A stretch of DNA of 64,000 bases from Vibrio gallaecicus (GTDB lineage Bacteria > Pseudomonadota > Gammaproteobacteria > Enterobacterales > Vibrionaceae), in assembly GCF_024347495.1 (NCBI RefSeq), contig NZ_AP025490.1:868001-932000 (forward strand), written 5' to 3'. Numbering within the stretch: position 1 is the first letter of the stretch; each line of letters begins with the position of its first letter. Positions 8,706 through 16,235 of the stretch are shown here, one piece after another. The notes under the pieces are model-generated. The model did no database searches. It was not told where the DNA came from and saw only the letters and a program-made list of their open reading frames with translations. The position numbers were made by a program, and so were the translations under genes.

Positions 8706-9956
8706 ATGAAAAAACTATCAACTCAAGTTGTTGTTATTGGCGCTGGTCCTTCGGGCTCAATGGCTGCTTCCTTACTTCACAGTAAAGGAATTGATGTACA
8801 AGTCATTGAGAAAAGCGAATTTCCCCGATTTTCTATTGGTGAAAGCTTGCTCCCTGCTTGTATGGAAGTCATCGACCAAGCCGGTATGCTTGATGCTGTA
8901 AAACAGAGTCATTTTCAGTATAAAAATGGTGCGGCTTTTCGCAAGAAAGGTGTGTATACAGCATTCGATTTTGAGGATAAATTTTCTACCGGTCCTGGCA
9001 CCACTTATCAGGTTCAGAGAGGTAGTTTTGATAAAGTTCTCGCGGATTGTGCTGAGCAGCAAGGCGTCAAAATTTCTTATAAACATGAATTAACCGCGAT
9101 TCAGTTTACAGAACATTCATCGATTTTGGATGTGCAAGTAGAGGGTGGGGATAAGTATCAGATTGAGGCTGATTTTGTGCTTGATGGCAGTGGGTTTGGA
9201 CGTGTTCTACCTAAGATGCTCAACCTTGAAGAACCGTCTTGCTTACCATCGAGAAAAGCTATTTTTACTCACATCGAAGATAACATATCAACTTTAGAAC
9301 ATGGCTGTGAATATGATCGAAATAAAATTTTGATTTCAGTTCACCCGACGAATCCCGATGTTTGGTATTGGTTGATCCCTTTTAGCAACGGTACGTCTTC
9401 TTTTGGTGTGGTTGGAGAGCCTGATTTTTTTGAAAATTACCCCGAAGATAAAATTGAGTTACTTAAGCAGCTATCTAATGAAGAGCCAGGGTTAGCTGAA
9501 ATTTTGAGCCATGCACTCTACTCAAAGCCTGCGGGAGAAATAGGTGGGTATTCAGCAAACGTGAAGCACTTGGCAACCGATCGCTATGCTTTATTAGGTA
9601 ATGCTGGCGAATTTTTAGACCCAGTATTTTCCTCCGGTGTCACTATTGCTATGAAATCTGCACAATTCGCGGTGGAATGTCTTGAAAAAAAATTGACTAA
9701 TAACCCTGTCAATTGGCTGGAAGAGTATGAAAAGCCACTCATGGTGGGGGTCGATACATTTAGAACATATGTAGAGTCTTGGTATTCCGGTGAGCTTCAA
9801 GATGTGATTTTTCATCAGTCCCCAAATCCAAAAATAAAACAGATGGTGTGTTCAATTTTAGCTGGATACGCATGGGATACGACTAACCCATATGTGAAAG
9901 AGCCACAGAGAAGGCTTTCTACATTGGCTGAGATTTGCCGGATAAATGTGGATTAG
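8706..9956 (+). CDS. FAD-dependent oxidoreductase, flavin-dependent halogenase-like
   Basis: The 416-residue protein begins with the FAD-binding loop VVVIGAGPSGSMAAS and continues with FPRFSIGESLLP, a block shared with flavin-dependent halogenases and related hydroxylases. Further halogenase-type marks are a lysine at residue 73 (FQYKNGAAF), the WxWxIP motif as WYWLIP at residues 220-225, and GNAGEFLDPVFSSG near residue 298. These fit a halogenase acting on a carrier-bound or free phenolic substrate, as in flexirubin-type pathways. A hydroxylase function is also possible because the family is mixed. The gene closes the rightward unit of the aryl polyene locus and is followed by a terminator. 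Confidence 0.85.
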   Translation: MKKLSTQVVVIGAGPSGSMAASLLHSKGIDVQVIEKSEFPRFSIGESLLPACMEVIDQAGMLDAVKQSHFQYKNGAAFRKKGVYTAFDFEDKFSTGPGTTYQVQRGSFDKVLADCAEQQGVKISYKHELTAIQFTEHSSILDVQVEGGDKYQIEADFVLDGSGFGRVLPKMLNLEEPSCLPSRKAIFTHIEDNISTLEHGCEYDRNKILISVHPTNPDVWYWLIPFSNGTSSFGVVGEPDFFENYPEDKIELLKQLSNEEPGLAEILSHALYSKPAGEIGGYSANVKHLATDRYALLGNAGEFLDPVFSSGVTIAMKSAQFAVECLEKKLTNNPVNWLEEYEKPLMVGVDTFRTYVESWYSGELQDVIFHQSPNPKIKQMVCSILAGYAWDTTNPYVKEPQRRLSTLAEICRINVD

Positions 9957-9975
9957 TTGTGCTCTAAATAGTGTT

Positions 9976-10007
9976 AAACGCTATGTAAATAAAACGCTAT
10001 GTAAATA
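9976..10007. repeat. Perfect tandem duplication of a 16-bp unit
   Basis: The unit AAACGCTATGTAAATA occurs twice back to back (9976-9991 and 9992-10007) with no mismatch. It lies directly between the flavoenzyme stop codon and the terminator stem. It is probably a slippage duplication. Confidence 0.9.
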
Positions 10008-10050
10008 AAAAGCTCTGCAAACAACTAGTCGTTTACAGAGCTTTTTAATT
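10007..10050 (+). terminator. Rho-independent terminator after the halogenase-like gene
   Basis: AAAAAGCTCTG (10007-10017) pairs with CAGAGCTTTTT (10036-10046), with a further AAAC/GTTT pairing inside the loop and a T-run at the right. It ends the rightward aryl polyene unit and could also act on the opposite strand. Confidence 0.85.
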
Positions 10051-10057
10051 GGAAGTC

Positions 10058-10156
10058 ATGAAGCCAAGACTTGAAATGCTTAAGCCAAAAGTAGAATGAC
10101 TTAAGCAAAAATAGAATTACATAAATGAAAACAGCATTACTTCAGGTCAATGCTGT
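10058..10156. repeat. Degenerate tandem repeat with a period of about 20 bp
   Basis: Blocks starting ATG or ATT at 10058, 10076, 10096, 10116 and 10136 share an A-rich pattern around CTTAAGC; the second and third blocks are the most alike. The array ends at the stop codon of the small leftward gene. No function can be assigned. Confidence 0.5.
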
Positions 10157-10643
10157 TCAATCTCCCCATAAAGATAAGTATGTCTATTACATCTTTATGC
10201 GCATCTAAAAGCACTCGCTTGGTTTGTGTGTATGCTGACAGCCGACCATGTCTTTTGATTGAACATACTTTCGTCTTGTATTTATATTCCCCTGTTTCTG
10301 AGAATACTCGCCATTTAGCTATATAACATTCATCTCTATGTTCAGGATCTGCAAGAGTTGGGTTAGGTTTGAAAACAATCTTTGGCTCTAAACTGTGTGG
10401 CAAGCGTGTCATTAAATACGGGTCTTTAAGGATTTTCCCCCAAAACTTCCCCCACAGCTGTTTGCCTAATTCATTGCGTAACTTCAGCGTTTTTTTGAGA
10501 GCCTTTTCTTCACCCATACGAACAAAACCAACTGAGCGGTGTATGACCGTATCGTCAGGTGTATGTATATGGATTTTGAAAGCAGTTTTACCTTTGGAGA
10601 TAAAACGGTGGCCAGTTGCACCAATTAAATTGTTCTGACTCAT
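10137..10643 (-). CDS. Hypothetical protein, possibly with AP2-like beta-sheet DNA-binding repeats
   Basis: The 168-residue product is basic and has two similar blocks of beta-strand followed by helix. The first is around residues 10-65 (ISKGKTAFKIHIHTPD, then GEEKALKKTLKLRNELGKQLWG), the second around residues 100-150 (ECYIAKWRVFSETGEYK, then AYTQTKRVLLDAHKDV). This layout recalls AP2/ERF-type or phage integrase arm-binding domains, but the match is by eye only. It stands alone between the aryl polyene locus and the flagellar locus, with no operon partner. A horizontally acquired or phage-derived origin is possible. The start is an ATG with no strong ribosome binding site. Confidence 0.7.
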   Translation of the reverse strand: MSQNNLIGATGHRFISKGKTAFKIHIHTPDDTVIHRSVGFVRMGEEKALKKTLKLRNELGKQLWGKFWGKILKDPYLMTRLPHSLEPKIVFKPNPTLADPEHRDECYIAKWRVFSETGEYKYKTKVCSIKRHGRLSAYTQTKRVLLDAHKDVIDILIFMGRLNSIDLK

Positions 10644-10701
10644 AAGTTTGATAAATGATAGTTATGTTAATAGTAAGATTACGACAATTATCAAAAAACT
10701 A

Positions 10702-10739
10702 AAACACACAGTACGAAAAAATGACAAAGAAGTGTGTTT
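10702..10739. repeat. 8-bp inverted repeat upstream of the small gene
   Basis: AAACACAC (10702-10709) and GTGTGTTT (10732-10739) form perfect arms around a 22-nt spacer. The site lies about 60 bp upstream of the small leftward gene and may be part of its control region. Confidence 0.4.
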
Positions 10740-10751
10740 GTTGATAGAAGT

Positions 10752-10788
10752 AGTAAAGCCTTAGCCAAATGCCAAGGCTCTATTACTT
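10752..10788 (-). terminator. Hairpin terminator after flgT
   Basis: AGCCTT (10757-10762) pairs with AAGGCT (10774-10779), with extra AGTAA/TTACT pairing outside the core. It lies just past the flgT stop codon. The T-run on the minus strand is weak. Confidence 0.55.
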
Positions 10789-10805
10789 AGAGTAGACTAT
10801 TTTGG

Positions 10806-11939
10806 CTATAAAATTTTATTCATTACATCGCCAATTTGAATACTGTTGGCAAGGTTGGGTTGATCGACTGTTAGCTCTGCTTCATTTTCATAAACGCGAG
10901 AAACTGTTAGTGTCATTTCACTTTGAGAGACTTTATTACGAGGTAAACCGTTCTGATCAATAAACGAGCCGGTATGCCATAACTGAAGTTTATCGCCTTC
11001 TTGCACGCCATGCAAACGTCCAAGATCCATCGTGACCGTATTTCCAAAAACAGCCGCTACTTCAGGTAACGTAATTTTGCATGACACTTCTGACTCCAAG
11101 TCGAGCATGATATTTCTACTTACACGGAGCATCATACTACCGTACGTAGAAGCCCAGAAGCGTGCACTGCGCGTATCCACTTCACTGGTTTTAGGGAATG
11201 GCCATTTAGCTACTTCTCGGTAACTGCGGTTGTAAACTTCGTGCCCTGTTTTACCGTCAAAGACTTGCATCTCTAGAGCGAATTGTCGGTTGATGATGTC
11301 ATCTCTGAGCAGTTTCGATTCTATTGTGGCTGATAAATCAGTAATGACACCGCCGATAACGTATTGAGCTCCCGTATCTTGAGCAATCATCTTTAGCATT
11401 TCAGGTCGACGTTTATCGATTTCATAATCAGTAGTTCCAACGGAAACAAAGCTACGAGATTCTTGTGATAGCTGTCTGTTCACTACATGACTGAAATCGT
11501 CACCAATTTTGTAGATCTTTCCCATAACAGCTTGCTGAGGGGAGGCAACATCGATGTTGCCGACCAAAAATGTCTTTTTATATTGGCTTTCATGGCAAGC
11601 ATTTGCCGAAGGGTAGATGTCGATTCGAGCTGTGATCATCATATTATTTCCACGGGTTCGCTCTTTTTCTATCAAGATATAGCGCACTTCATGGTTGGTG
11701 AATTGGTACTCTTTTTTTGAAGCTTCCAAGTAAGGTCTTAGGTTACTGATGCTTCCTATATCGGCGCCAGAGAATTGAACAGCCTTATAAACAGCATCTT
11801 CTAGAGCATGTATTCTCGCGGTATCTTCTGATGAAACTATGGTGGCAACACCGGTAACCTCATACCAAGAAGCATGAGCATTGAAAGATGCCGTTATCAA
11901 TAAACTTATTGAAAATAAAATAGAAATTATTTTTTTCAT
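10806..11939 (-). CDS. flgT: Flagellar H-ring protein FlgT
   Basis: The 377-residue protein has a cleavable signal peptide (MKKIISILFSISLLITASFNAHA) and matches the length of Vibrio FlgT. FlgT forms the H ring around the LP ring of the sodium-driven polar flagellum and is needed for assembly of the T ring and stator. The N-terminal domain begins SWYEVTGVATI and the C-terminal part (VFGNTVTMDLGRLHGVQEGDK) fits the three-domain structure known for this protein. It is transcribed away from flgOP, from a strong sigma-54-type site in the shared intergenic region. Confidence 0.93.
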   Translation of the reverse strand: MKKIISILFSISLLITASFNAHASWYEVTGVATIVSSEDTARIHALEDAVYKAVQFSGADIGSISNLRPYLEASKKEYQFTNHEVRYILIEKERTRGNNMMITARIDIYPSANACHESQYKKTFLVGNIDVASPQQAVMGKIYKIGDDFSHVVNRQLSQESRSFVSVGTTDYEIDKRRPEMLKMIAQDTGAQYVIGGVITDLSATIESKLLRDDIINRQFALEMQVFDGKTGHEVYNRSYREVAKWPFPKTSEVDTRSARFWASTYGSMMLRVSRNIMLDLESEVSCKITLPEVAAVFGNTVTMDLGRLHGVQEGDKLQLWHTGSFIDQNGLPRNKVSQSEMTLTVSRVYENEAELTVDQPNLANSIQIGDVMNKIL

Positions 11940-11952
11940 TTGATTGTTACCA

Positions 11953-11972
11953 GTTGGGTATAAATATTGCTT
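11953..11972 (+). promoter_or_regulatory. Possible sigma-54 promoter for flgOP
   Basis: The stretch GGGTATAAATATTGCTT has GG at 11957-11958 and GC at 11969-11970, the required 12-bp offset. The -24 block is imperfect (GGGT rather than GGCA). The leader to flgO would be about 150 nt. Confidence 0.4.
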
Positions 11973-12037
11973 ATAAATAATCCATAAGCATAAAGCTAAT
12001 TTAGGCGCTGTTTTTCAAATCTAAACAATTAACGAAA

Positions 12038-12055
12038 AGCAAGGACCGTTCCAAC
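12038..12055 (-). promoter_or_regulatory. Sigma-54 promoter for flgT
   Basis: On the minus strand the sequence TTGGAACGGTCCTTGCTT gives -24 GG at 12052-12051 and -12 GC at 12040-12039, matching the consensus spacing. It would start transcription about 90 bp upstream of flgT. Confidence 0.75.
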
Positions 12056-12132
12056 ATTGTAATCCATCAACGAAAGTAATGTAGAGAACAAGTTGGCGTA
12101 GTAAGCACTAAATATATCTGGAGATTAAGACA

Positions 12133-12768
12133 ATGAAAAAATGGCTTGTAGCAATGAGTGTGATGCTACTAACATCATGCGCCTATTCACCCATCTATAA
12201 CGGCAAATCAGAGTATTCTGGTAGCCAGTTTATGCTGATGGACAGCCCGCGCCATACTATGGACTTTTTTGTTGAGAGTATGACTGAAGATCTGATGATC
12301 TCTAATACCAGCGTGTCAGCAAGAACACCAATTGCGGTGACATCATTTGTTGATCTACAGAATATGGATGCGACAAACTGGCTTGGTAATTCAGTATCGG
12401 AAGGTTTCATTCATCAATTCCAACGTCGTGGCTTTAAGGTTATCGATTTTAAAACAACGGGCTCAATTCAAGTGACCCAGCAAGGTGACTTTGCAATCAG
12501 TCGTGATTGGAAAGATCTTGCTCAAGAGCAAGATGTTCAATATGTATTAACAGGAACGATGCTTCGCCAAGAAGGCGGTGTGTTAGTTAATGCTCGCGTA
12601 GTTGGTATGCAAACTCGTGTTGTTGTCGCTTCTGCTCAAGGCTTCTTACCCGCAGACCGTATAGGCCGCGATTTGGATACATTGAATAGCATTCGAACTC
12701 AAGATGGCGTTATTATTCGTTCTGATCCAACGATGACTCAACCTTATACAGTAATTCTTCGTCCTTAG
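12133..12768 (+). CDS. flgO: Flagellar outer-membrane lipoprotein FlgO
   Basis: The 211-residue product has a lipoprotein signal (MKKWLVAMSVMLLTSC) with the modified cysteine at residue 16. The mature part contains the FlgO domain with SFVDLQNMDATNWLGNSVSE and a C-terminal region ending in YTVILRP. In Vibrio cholerae FlgO is an outer-membrane protein needed for full motility and flagellar stability. It forms a two-gene operon with flgP (9-nt gap). A GGAGA ribosome binding site lies upstream of the ATG. Confidence 0.93.
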   Translation: MKKWLVAMSVMLLTSCAYSPIYNGKSEYSGSQFMLMDSPRHTMDFFVESMTEDLMISNTSVSARTPIAVTSFVDLQNMDATNWLGNSVSEGFIHQFQRRGFKVIDFKTTGSIQVTQQGDFAISRDWKDLAQEQDVQYVLTGTMLRQEGGVLVNARVVGMQTRVVVASAQGFLPADRIGRDLDTLNSIRTQDGVIIRSDPTMTQPYTVILRP

Positions 12769-12777
12769 GAGCTCACA

Positions 12778-13209
12778 ATGAAGACGGTTATATTTGCTTT
12801 AGCTGCATTATTATTAGTAGGCTGCCAGCCATTACAAAGCATGAGATCAGACGATTTCTTGGTTGCAGTGGGCTATGCAAGTATTAGTGAGCAAGCTGGA
12901 CGTAATGATGAAGAGAAACGAATTAGAGCTATGCGTGCATCTAAGATAGATGCTTACCGAGAGTTGGCTGAACAAGTCTATGGTATGCGTGTCAGTGGAC
13001 GAGCTCAATTAGAAGATCAGCGTCTTGGCACTGAGCGAACTTCAGGTGCAGTTGATGGCGTGATTCGTGGTGCAGAAGTGGTCCGTAGTTACCCTGTTGG
13101 TGATAGCTATGTGACTGAGTTACAGCTCGATATCCGTAAGATGGAAAAGCTACGTGATTACGGTGAAGTTCAACCTGTACCAGAGAAAAGACAACAAACT
13201 CTATTCTAA
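12778..13209 (+). CDS. flgP: Flagellar outer-membrane lipoprotein FlgP
   Basis: The 143-residue product has a lipoprotein signal (MKTVIFALAALLLVGC), cysteine at residue 16, and a mature domain of the LPP20 type with KIDAYRELAEQVYGMRVSG. FlgP forms part of the basal disk or outer-membrane-associated ring of the polar flagellum. It starts 9 nt after flgO behind GGAG and is followed by a strong terminator. Confidence 0.93.
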   Translation: MKTVIFALAALLLVGCQPLQSMRSDDFLVAVGYASISEQAGRNDEEKRIRAMRASKIDAYRELAEQVYGMRVSGRAQLEDQRLGTERTSGAVDGVIRGAEVVRSYPVGDSYVTELQLDIRKMEKLRDYGEVQPVPEKRQQTLF

Positions 13210-13304
13210 TTGTTAAAAGCCAATAAGGTTTGATTTCCAGGTATTGAACCTCTTAGGTAGTATCCAATATGGGTAACTAATAATCTAGACGTAGAATAAA
13301 CATT

Positions 13305-13339
13305 AAGCGGCAAGTATTTCACATACTTGCCGCTTTTTT
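13305..13339 (+). terminator. Terminator after flgP
   Basis: AAGCGGCAAGTA (13305-13316) pairs perfectly with TACTTGCCGCTT (13324-13335), followed by a run of T. It closes flgOP and may also stop transcription from flgN on the other strand. Confidence 0.9.
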
Positions 13340-13384
13340 ATGTGTGATACATTGAAGGTTGTAAAGATAGGGCTACATTGTTTT

Positions 13385-13503
13385 AAGAAGATAAGAAGAT
13401 AAGAAGATAAGAAGATAAGAAGATAAGAAGATAAGAAGATAAGAAGATAAGAAGATAAGAAGATAAGAAGATAAGAAGATAAGAAGATAAGAAGATAAGA
13501 AGA
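13385..13503. repeat. Octanucleotide microsatellite (AAGAAGAT), nearly 15 copies
   Basis: Fourteen full copies and seven bases of a fifteenth run without interruption. The tract is pure purine/T on the plus strand and sits between the convergent flgP and flgN genes, 28 bp from the flgN stop codon. Read on the minus strand it has no stop in any frame; on the plus strand every frame has TAA. Confidence 0.98.
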
Positions 13504-13531
13504 GGCGATTAATATTAATTATAAACGATCA

Positions 13532-13957
13532 CTAGGCTTTGAGGTTTGTACCTAGTGTGGAAATGGTGCGGGTTTGACCTCCGGCATTGTAAGTCATCCC
13601 AATTTTACCCTGACTTTGCTGCATCAAGTTGCTCAGTTTATTAAAGCTGAGTTGAGCTCGATTCAGAGCTTCACCATTGATTAAATTTGCTTGTTGGCAG
13701 TCATGTACTATTGATTGTATCTTCGATACAAGATCGGCGAGCTCAGGCTTTTCTCGCAATTCGTTCACATTACTATGAGAGGCTATTCTTTGGTCTGTTT
13801 GATTGAGCTGATTAATTAAAACCACTTTCTCTTTAGCTAAGCGTTCGATATCACCAGATTTTCGACCTGTGATCGCAACTTTCTCTAATTCTAAAAGTTC
13901 AGAAAGAGACTGTGCGCTTTGTAGTTGAAAATTGATTAAATCTACTAATGCCGCCAT
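13532..13957 (-). CDS. flgN: Flagellar export chaperone FlgN
   Basis: The 141-residue helical protein matches FlgN, the chaperone for the hook-filament junction proteins FlgK and FlgL, which are encoded about 11 kb downstream on the other strand. It is rich in leucine, glutamine and charged residues with coiled-coil character (SLSELLELEKVAITGRKSGD). The C-terminus is glycine/threonine-rich (NAGGQTRTISTLG), as expected for the flexible client-binding end. It lies 29 nt after flgM and is preceded by GCAGG. Confidence 0.88.
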   Translation of the reverse strand: MAALVDLINFQLQSAQSLSELLELEKVAITGRKSGDIERLAKEKVVLINQLNQTDQRIASHSNVNELREKPELADLVSKIQSIVHDCQQANLINGEALNRAQLSFNKLSNLMQQSQGKIGMTYNAGGQTRTISTLGTNLKA

Positions 13958-13986
13958 AAATAAAACCTGCTTAAGCTAGTTAAAGC

Positions 13987-14304
13987 TTAAAGACCTTTTA
14001 GTTCACTCTCAATTTTGATCATGTTGTCAGCCAGTTTTTCTGGGTCGACAGTATAAGACCCGTTTGCGATCGCTTCTTTTATTGCCGCCACTTTTGCAGT
14101 GTCGAAACTAGGTTGAGAAGCCATATCTTGATGTAATTGACCAAGAGCTTTACTTTGTTGACTCAGTGAAACAGCATCTTTCGCTGATGATTTTGAGCTA
14201 ACTTCAGAGCTAGACGCCTGAGTATTAGAATCAGAACGTGCGGTAGAAGAACGATTAGTCGTTGTAAAAGTTTGCCCCGAACGTATGTTATCAATGCCTG
14301 CCAT
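13987..14304 (-). CDS. flgM: Anti-sigma-28 factor FlgM
   Basis: The 105-residue protein has the features of FlgM: a short N-terminal MAGIDNIRSG, a disordered serine-rich linker, and a C-terminal sigma-binding helical region with VAAIKEAIANGSYTVDPEKLADNMI. FlgM holds FliA inactive until it is exported through the finished hook. The gene is preceded by a sigma-28-type promoter, giving the usual feedback, and is followed by flgN. FliA itself is encoded near the right end of the window. Confidence 0.93.
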   Translation of the reverse strand: MAGIDNIRSGQTFTTTNRSSTARSDSNTQASSSEVSSKSSAKDAVSLSQQSKALGQLHQDMASQPSFDTAKVAAIKEAIANGSYTVDPEKLADNMIKIESELKGL

Positions 14305-14343
14305 ATCTATGCCTTTCTACAATTATGTGAACCTGTACAGTCA

Positions 14344-14370
14344 ATATCGACCTTAGGTGTGATTACTTTA
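14344..14370 (-). promoter_or_regulatory. Sigma-28 (FliA) promoter for flgMN
   Basis: On the minus strand TAAAGTAA (14370-14363), an 11-bp spacer and GTCGATAT (14351-14344) match the Vibrio sigma-28 pattern TAAAGTTT-N11-GCCGATAA with few differences. It lies about 40 bp upstream of flgM. Confidence 0.7.
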
Positions 14371-14473
14371 GCAATTTTTTTGTTTCGTAATCAAAAAATG
14401 AACGTAATAGATATCCTTACTTACTCATGCAAATCATATTGTATGCAGGCAGGCTAAGCTTTCAGTAAAATGG

Positions 14474-15220
14474 TTAGAAATAAACCGTAACTTCTGAAAT
14501 ATCAGTTACAACACCTTCGATTATACGTTGTGATTTGTCATTTTTCACCCTGACTTGATCACCTGAAGAGCCATCAGTGAGGGCGGTACCTTTAGTTGTG
14601 ATAACCATCCCACCTTTTATTGCTTGAATCACAACTTTTTCATTACGGCATACTACGCAAATATCACCTCGTTCAACGACATCTCCAGGTCTTAAATTCT
14701 TTTTCACTTTAGCGCCAACCACTTGCTTGGCCTGAGTGAACCCTTGTCTGCGAAATTTATTGAGTTCAATCATAGTGATCGTCACATCATATTGACCTAA
14801 AAGCTCACCACGAGATAAAGAACGTGTGGCTGTGACTAGAGGTACAGACATTGACATACGCACTGGAACATAGATGCGCCATTCATCTGGGACACACTGA
14901 ACTAATACGGTGATGCTACTTCGCTTATTGCTGGTAGTAGAAGCACTGGTTTCTAAAGGAATTGGGCAATCGGTCGCCTTAACACGCGAATCTATATTGG
15001 CTGCTTTAATGACCAATTCTCCGCCCATAGGTTGTTCAACCGTATTAGAAATATGGGTTTCAGCCGCAGTTTGGATCATTTCTATCTGTTCATATGTTGC
15101 AGCTTTAGCAAAAAAACTAAACAAAATTGCTAAAATGCCGATAGACTTAGCAAAAGTTTTATAGAAAGCTCTACACTTAGTTATAGAAAAAAGATGTAGA
15201 TTTAAATTATAATACATCAT
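14474..15220 (-). CDS. flgA: Flagellar P-ring assembly chaperone FlgA
   Basis: The 248-residue periplasmic protein has an N-terminal export signal (KSIGILAILFSFFAKAA, with an extended n-region) and a C-terminal SAF domain with PVRMSMSVPLVTATRSLSRG and KKNLRPGDVVERGD. FlgA helps FlgI polymerise into the P ring. It is encoded upstream of flgM on the same strand with 169 nt between them, in which flgM has its own promoter. A short 77-nt divergent region separates it from cheV. The exact start is uncertain (ATG at 15220 or 15217). Confidence 0.92.
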   Translation of the reverse strand: MMYYNLNLHLFSITKCRAFYKTFAKSIGILAILFSFFAKAATYEQIEMIQTAAETHISNTVEQPMGGELVIKAANIDSRVKATDCPIPLETSASTTSNKRSSITVLVQCVPDEWRIYVPVRMSMSVPLVTATRSLSRGELLGQYDVTITMIELNKFRRQGFTQAKQVVGAKVKKNLRPGDVVERGDICVVCRNEKVVIQAIKGGMVITTKGTALTDGSSGDQVRVKNDKSQRIIEGVVTDISEVTVYF

Positions 15221-15297
15221 TCTGTTTCTCTGATGGTTCGTAGCCTGTAGTAGACTAACACTTTTTATTATTAAAAGTTTGATATGGAGATGAGCTT

Positions 15298-16224
15298 ATG
15301 TCGGGTATTCTTGATTCAGTGAATCAGCGTACGCAACTTGTCGGTCAAAACCGATTGGAATTATTAACCTTTCGCCTGATGGGGCGTCAGCGCTACGGCA
15401 TCAACGTATTTAAAGTAAAAGAAGTACTACAGTGCCCTAAACTTACTTTAATGCCAAATCTGCACCACTTAGTAAAAGGGGTGGCTCATATCCGTGGGCA
15501 AACTGTATCGGTTATAGATTTGAGTTTAGCAGTTGGTGGTCGACCAACGACTGATATTGATAAATGCTTTGTCGTGATTGCAGAGTTTAACCGAACTATA
15601 CAGGCATTCTTAGTGAGTTCAGTTGATCGAATTGTTAATATGCACTGGGAAGCAATTCTTCCACCACCAGATGGTTCAGGCAAAGAACATTACTTAACTG
15701 CCGTGACGAATATCGACGATGAACTTGTCGAAATTCTAGATGTAGAAAAAATTCTTGCTGAAATATCACCTGTAGATGAAACAATGGATGCTTCAATTGG
15801 CGAATCTATCGCTCAAGTTGAAACAGAAAAAGAAATTGTTCGTCGTATACTGATAGCTGATGACTCTACTGTGGCACGTAAGCAAGTTCAACGCGCGATT
15901 GAATCAATCGGCTTTGAAGTAGTTTCGGCTAAAGATGGTAAAGAAGCTTATGAAAAACTGCTTGAAATGGCAGGCGAAGGCAGCATTTACGATCAAATTT
16001 CATTAGTGATTTCGGATATCGAAATGCCAGAAATGGACGGTTATACTTTAACTGCCGAAATTAGACGACATGCAGAGCTTAAAAATTTGTATGTAATTTT
16101 ACACTCTTCATTAAGTGGTGTATTTAACCAAGCAATGGTTGAGCGAGTAGGAGCAAACTCCTTTATCGCGAAATTCAACCCAGATGAGCTTGGTGCAGCG
16201 GTGAAAGCTGCTCTAACTAACTAA
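15298..16224 (+). CDS. cheV: Chemotaxis coupling protein CheV
   Basis: The 308-residue protein joins an N-terminal CheW-like domain (about residues 15-160, with YGINVFKVKEVLQCP and GVAHIRGQTVSVIDLS) to a C-terminal receiver domain (from RRILIADDSTVARKQ, with the phosphoacceptor aspartate in LVISDIEMPEMDG). CheV couples receptors to CheA and is itself phosphorylated, probably for adaptation. It has a GGAGATGA ribosome binding site and is followed 11 nt later by cheR. This cheV-cheR pair next to flgB is typical of vibrios. Confidence 0.95.
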   Translation: MSGILDSVNQRTQLVGQNRLELLTFRLMGRQRYGINVFKVKEVLQCPKLTLMPNLHHLVKGVAHIRGQTVSVIDLSLAVGGRPTTDIDKCFVVIAEFNRTIQAFLVSSVDRIVNMHWEAILPPPDGSGKEHYLTAVTNIDDELVEILDVEKILAEISPVDETMDASIGESIAQVETEKEIVRRILIADDSTVARKQVQRAIESIGFEVVSAKDGKEAYEKLLEMAGEGSIYDQISLVISDIEMPEMDGYTLTAEIRRHAELKNLYVILHSSLSGVFNQAMVERVGANSFIAKFNPDELGAAVKAALTN

Positions 16225-16235
16225 AAGAGACATTA

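Noticed and set aside
13385..13503. CRISPR array
   Set aside because: The unit is 8 bp with no spacers; it is a simple microsatellite.
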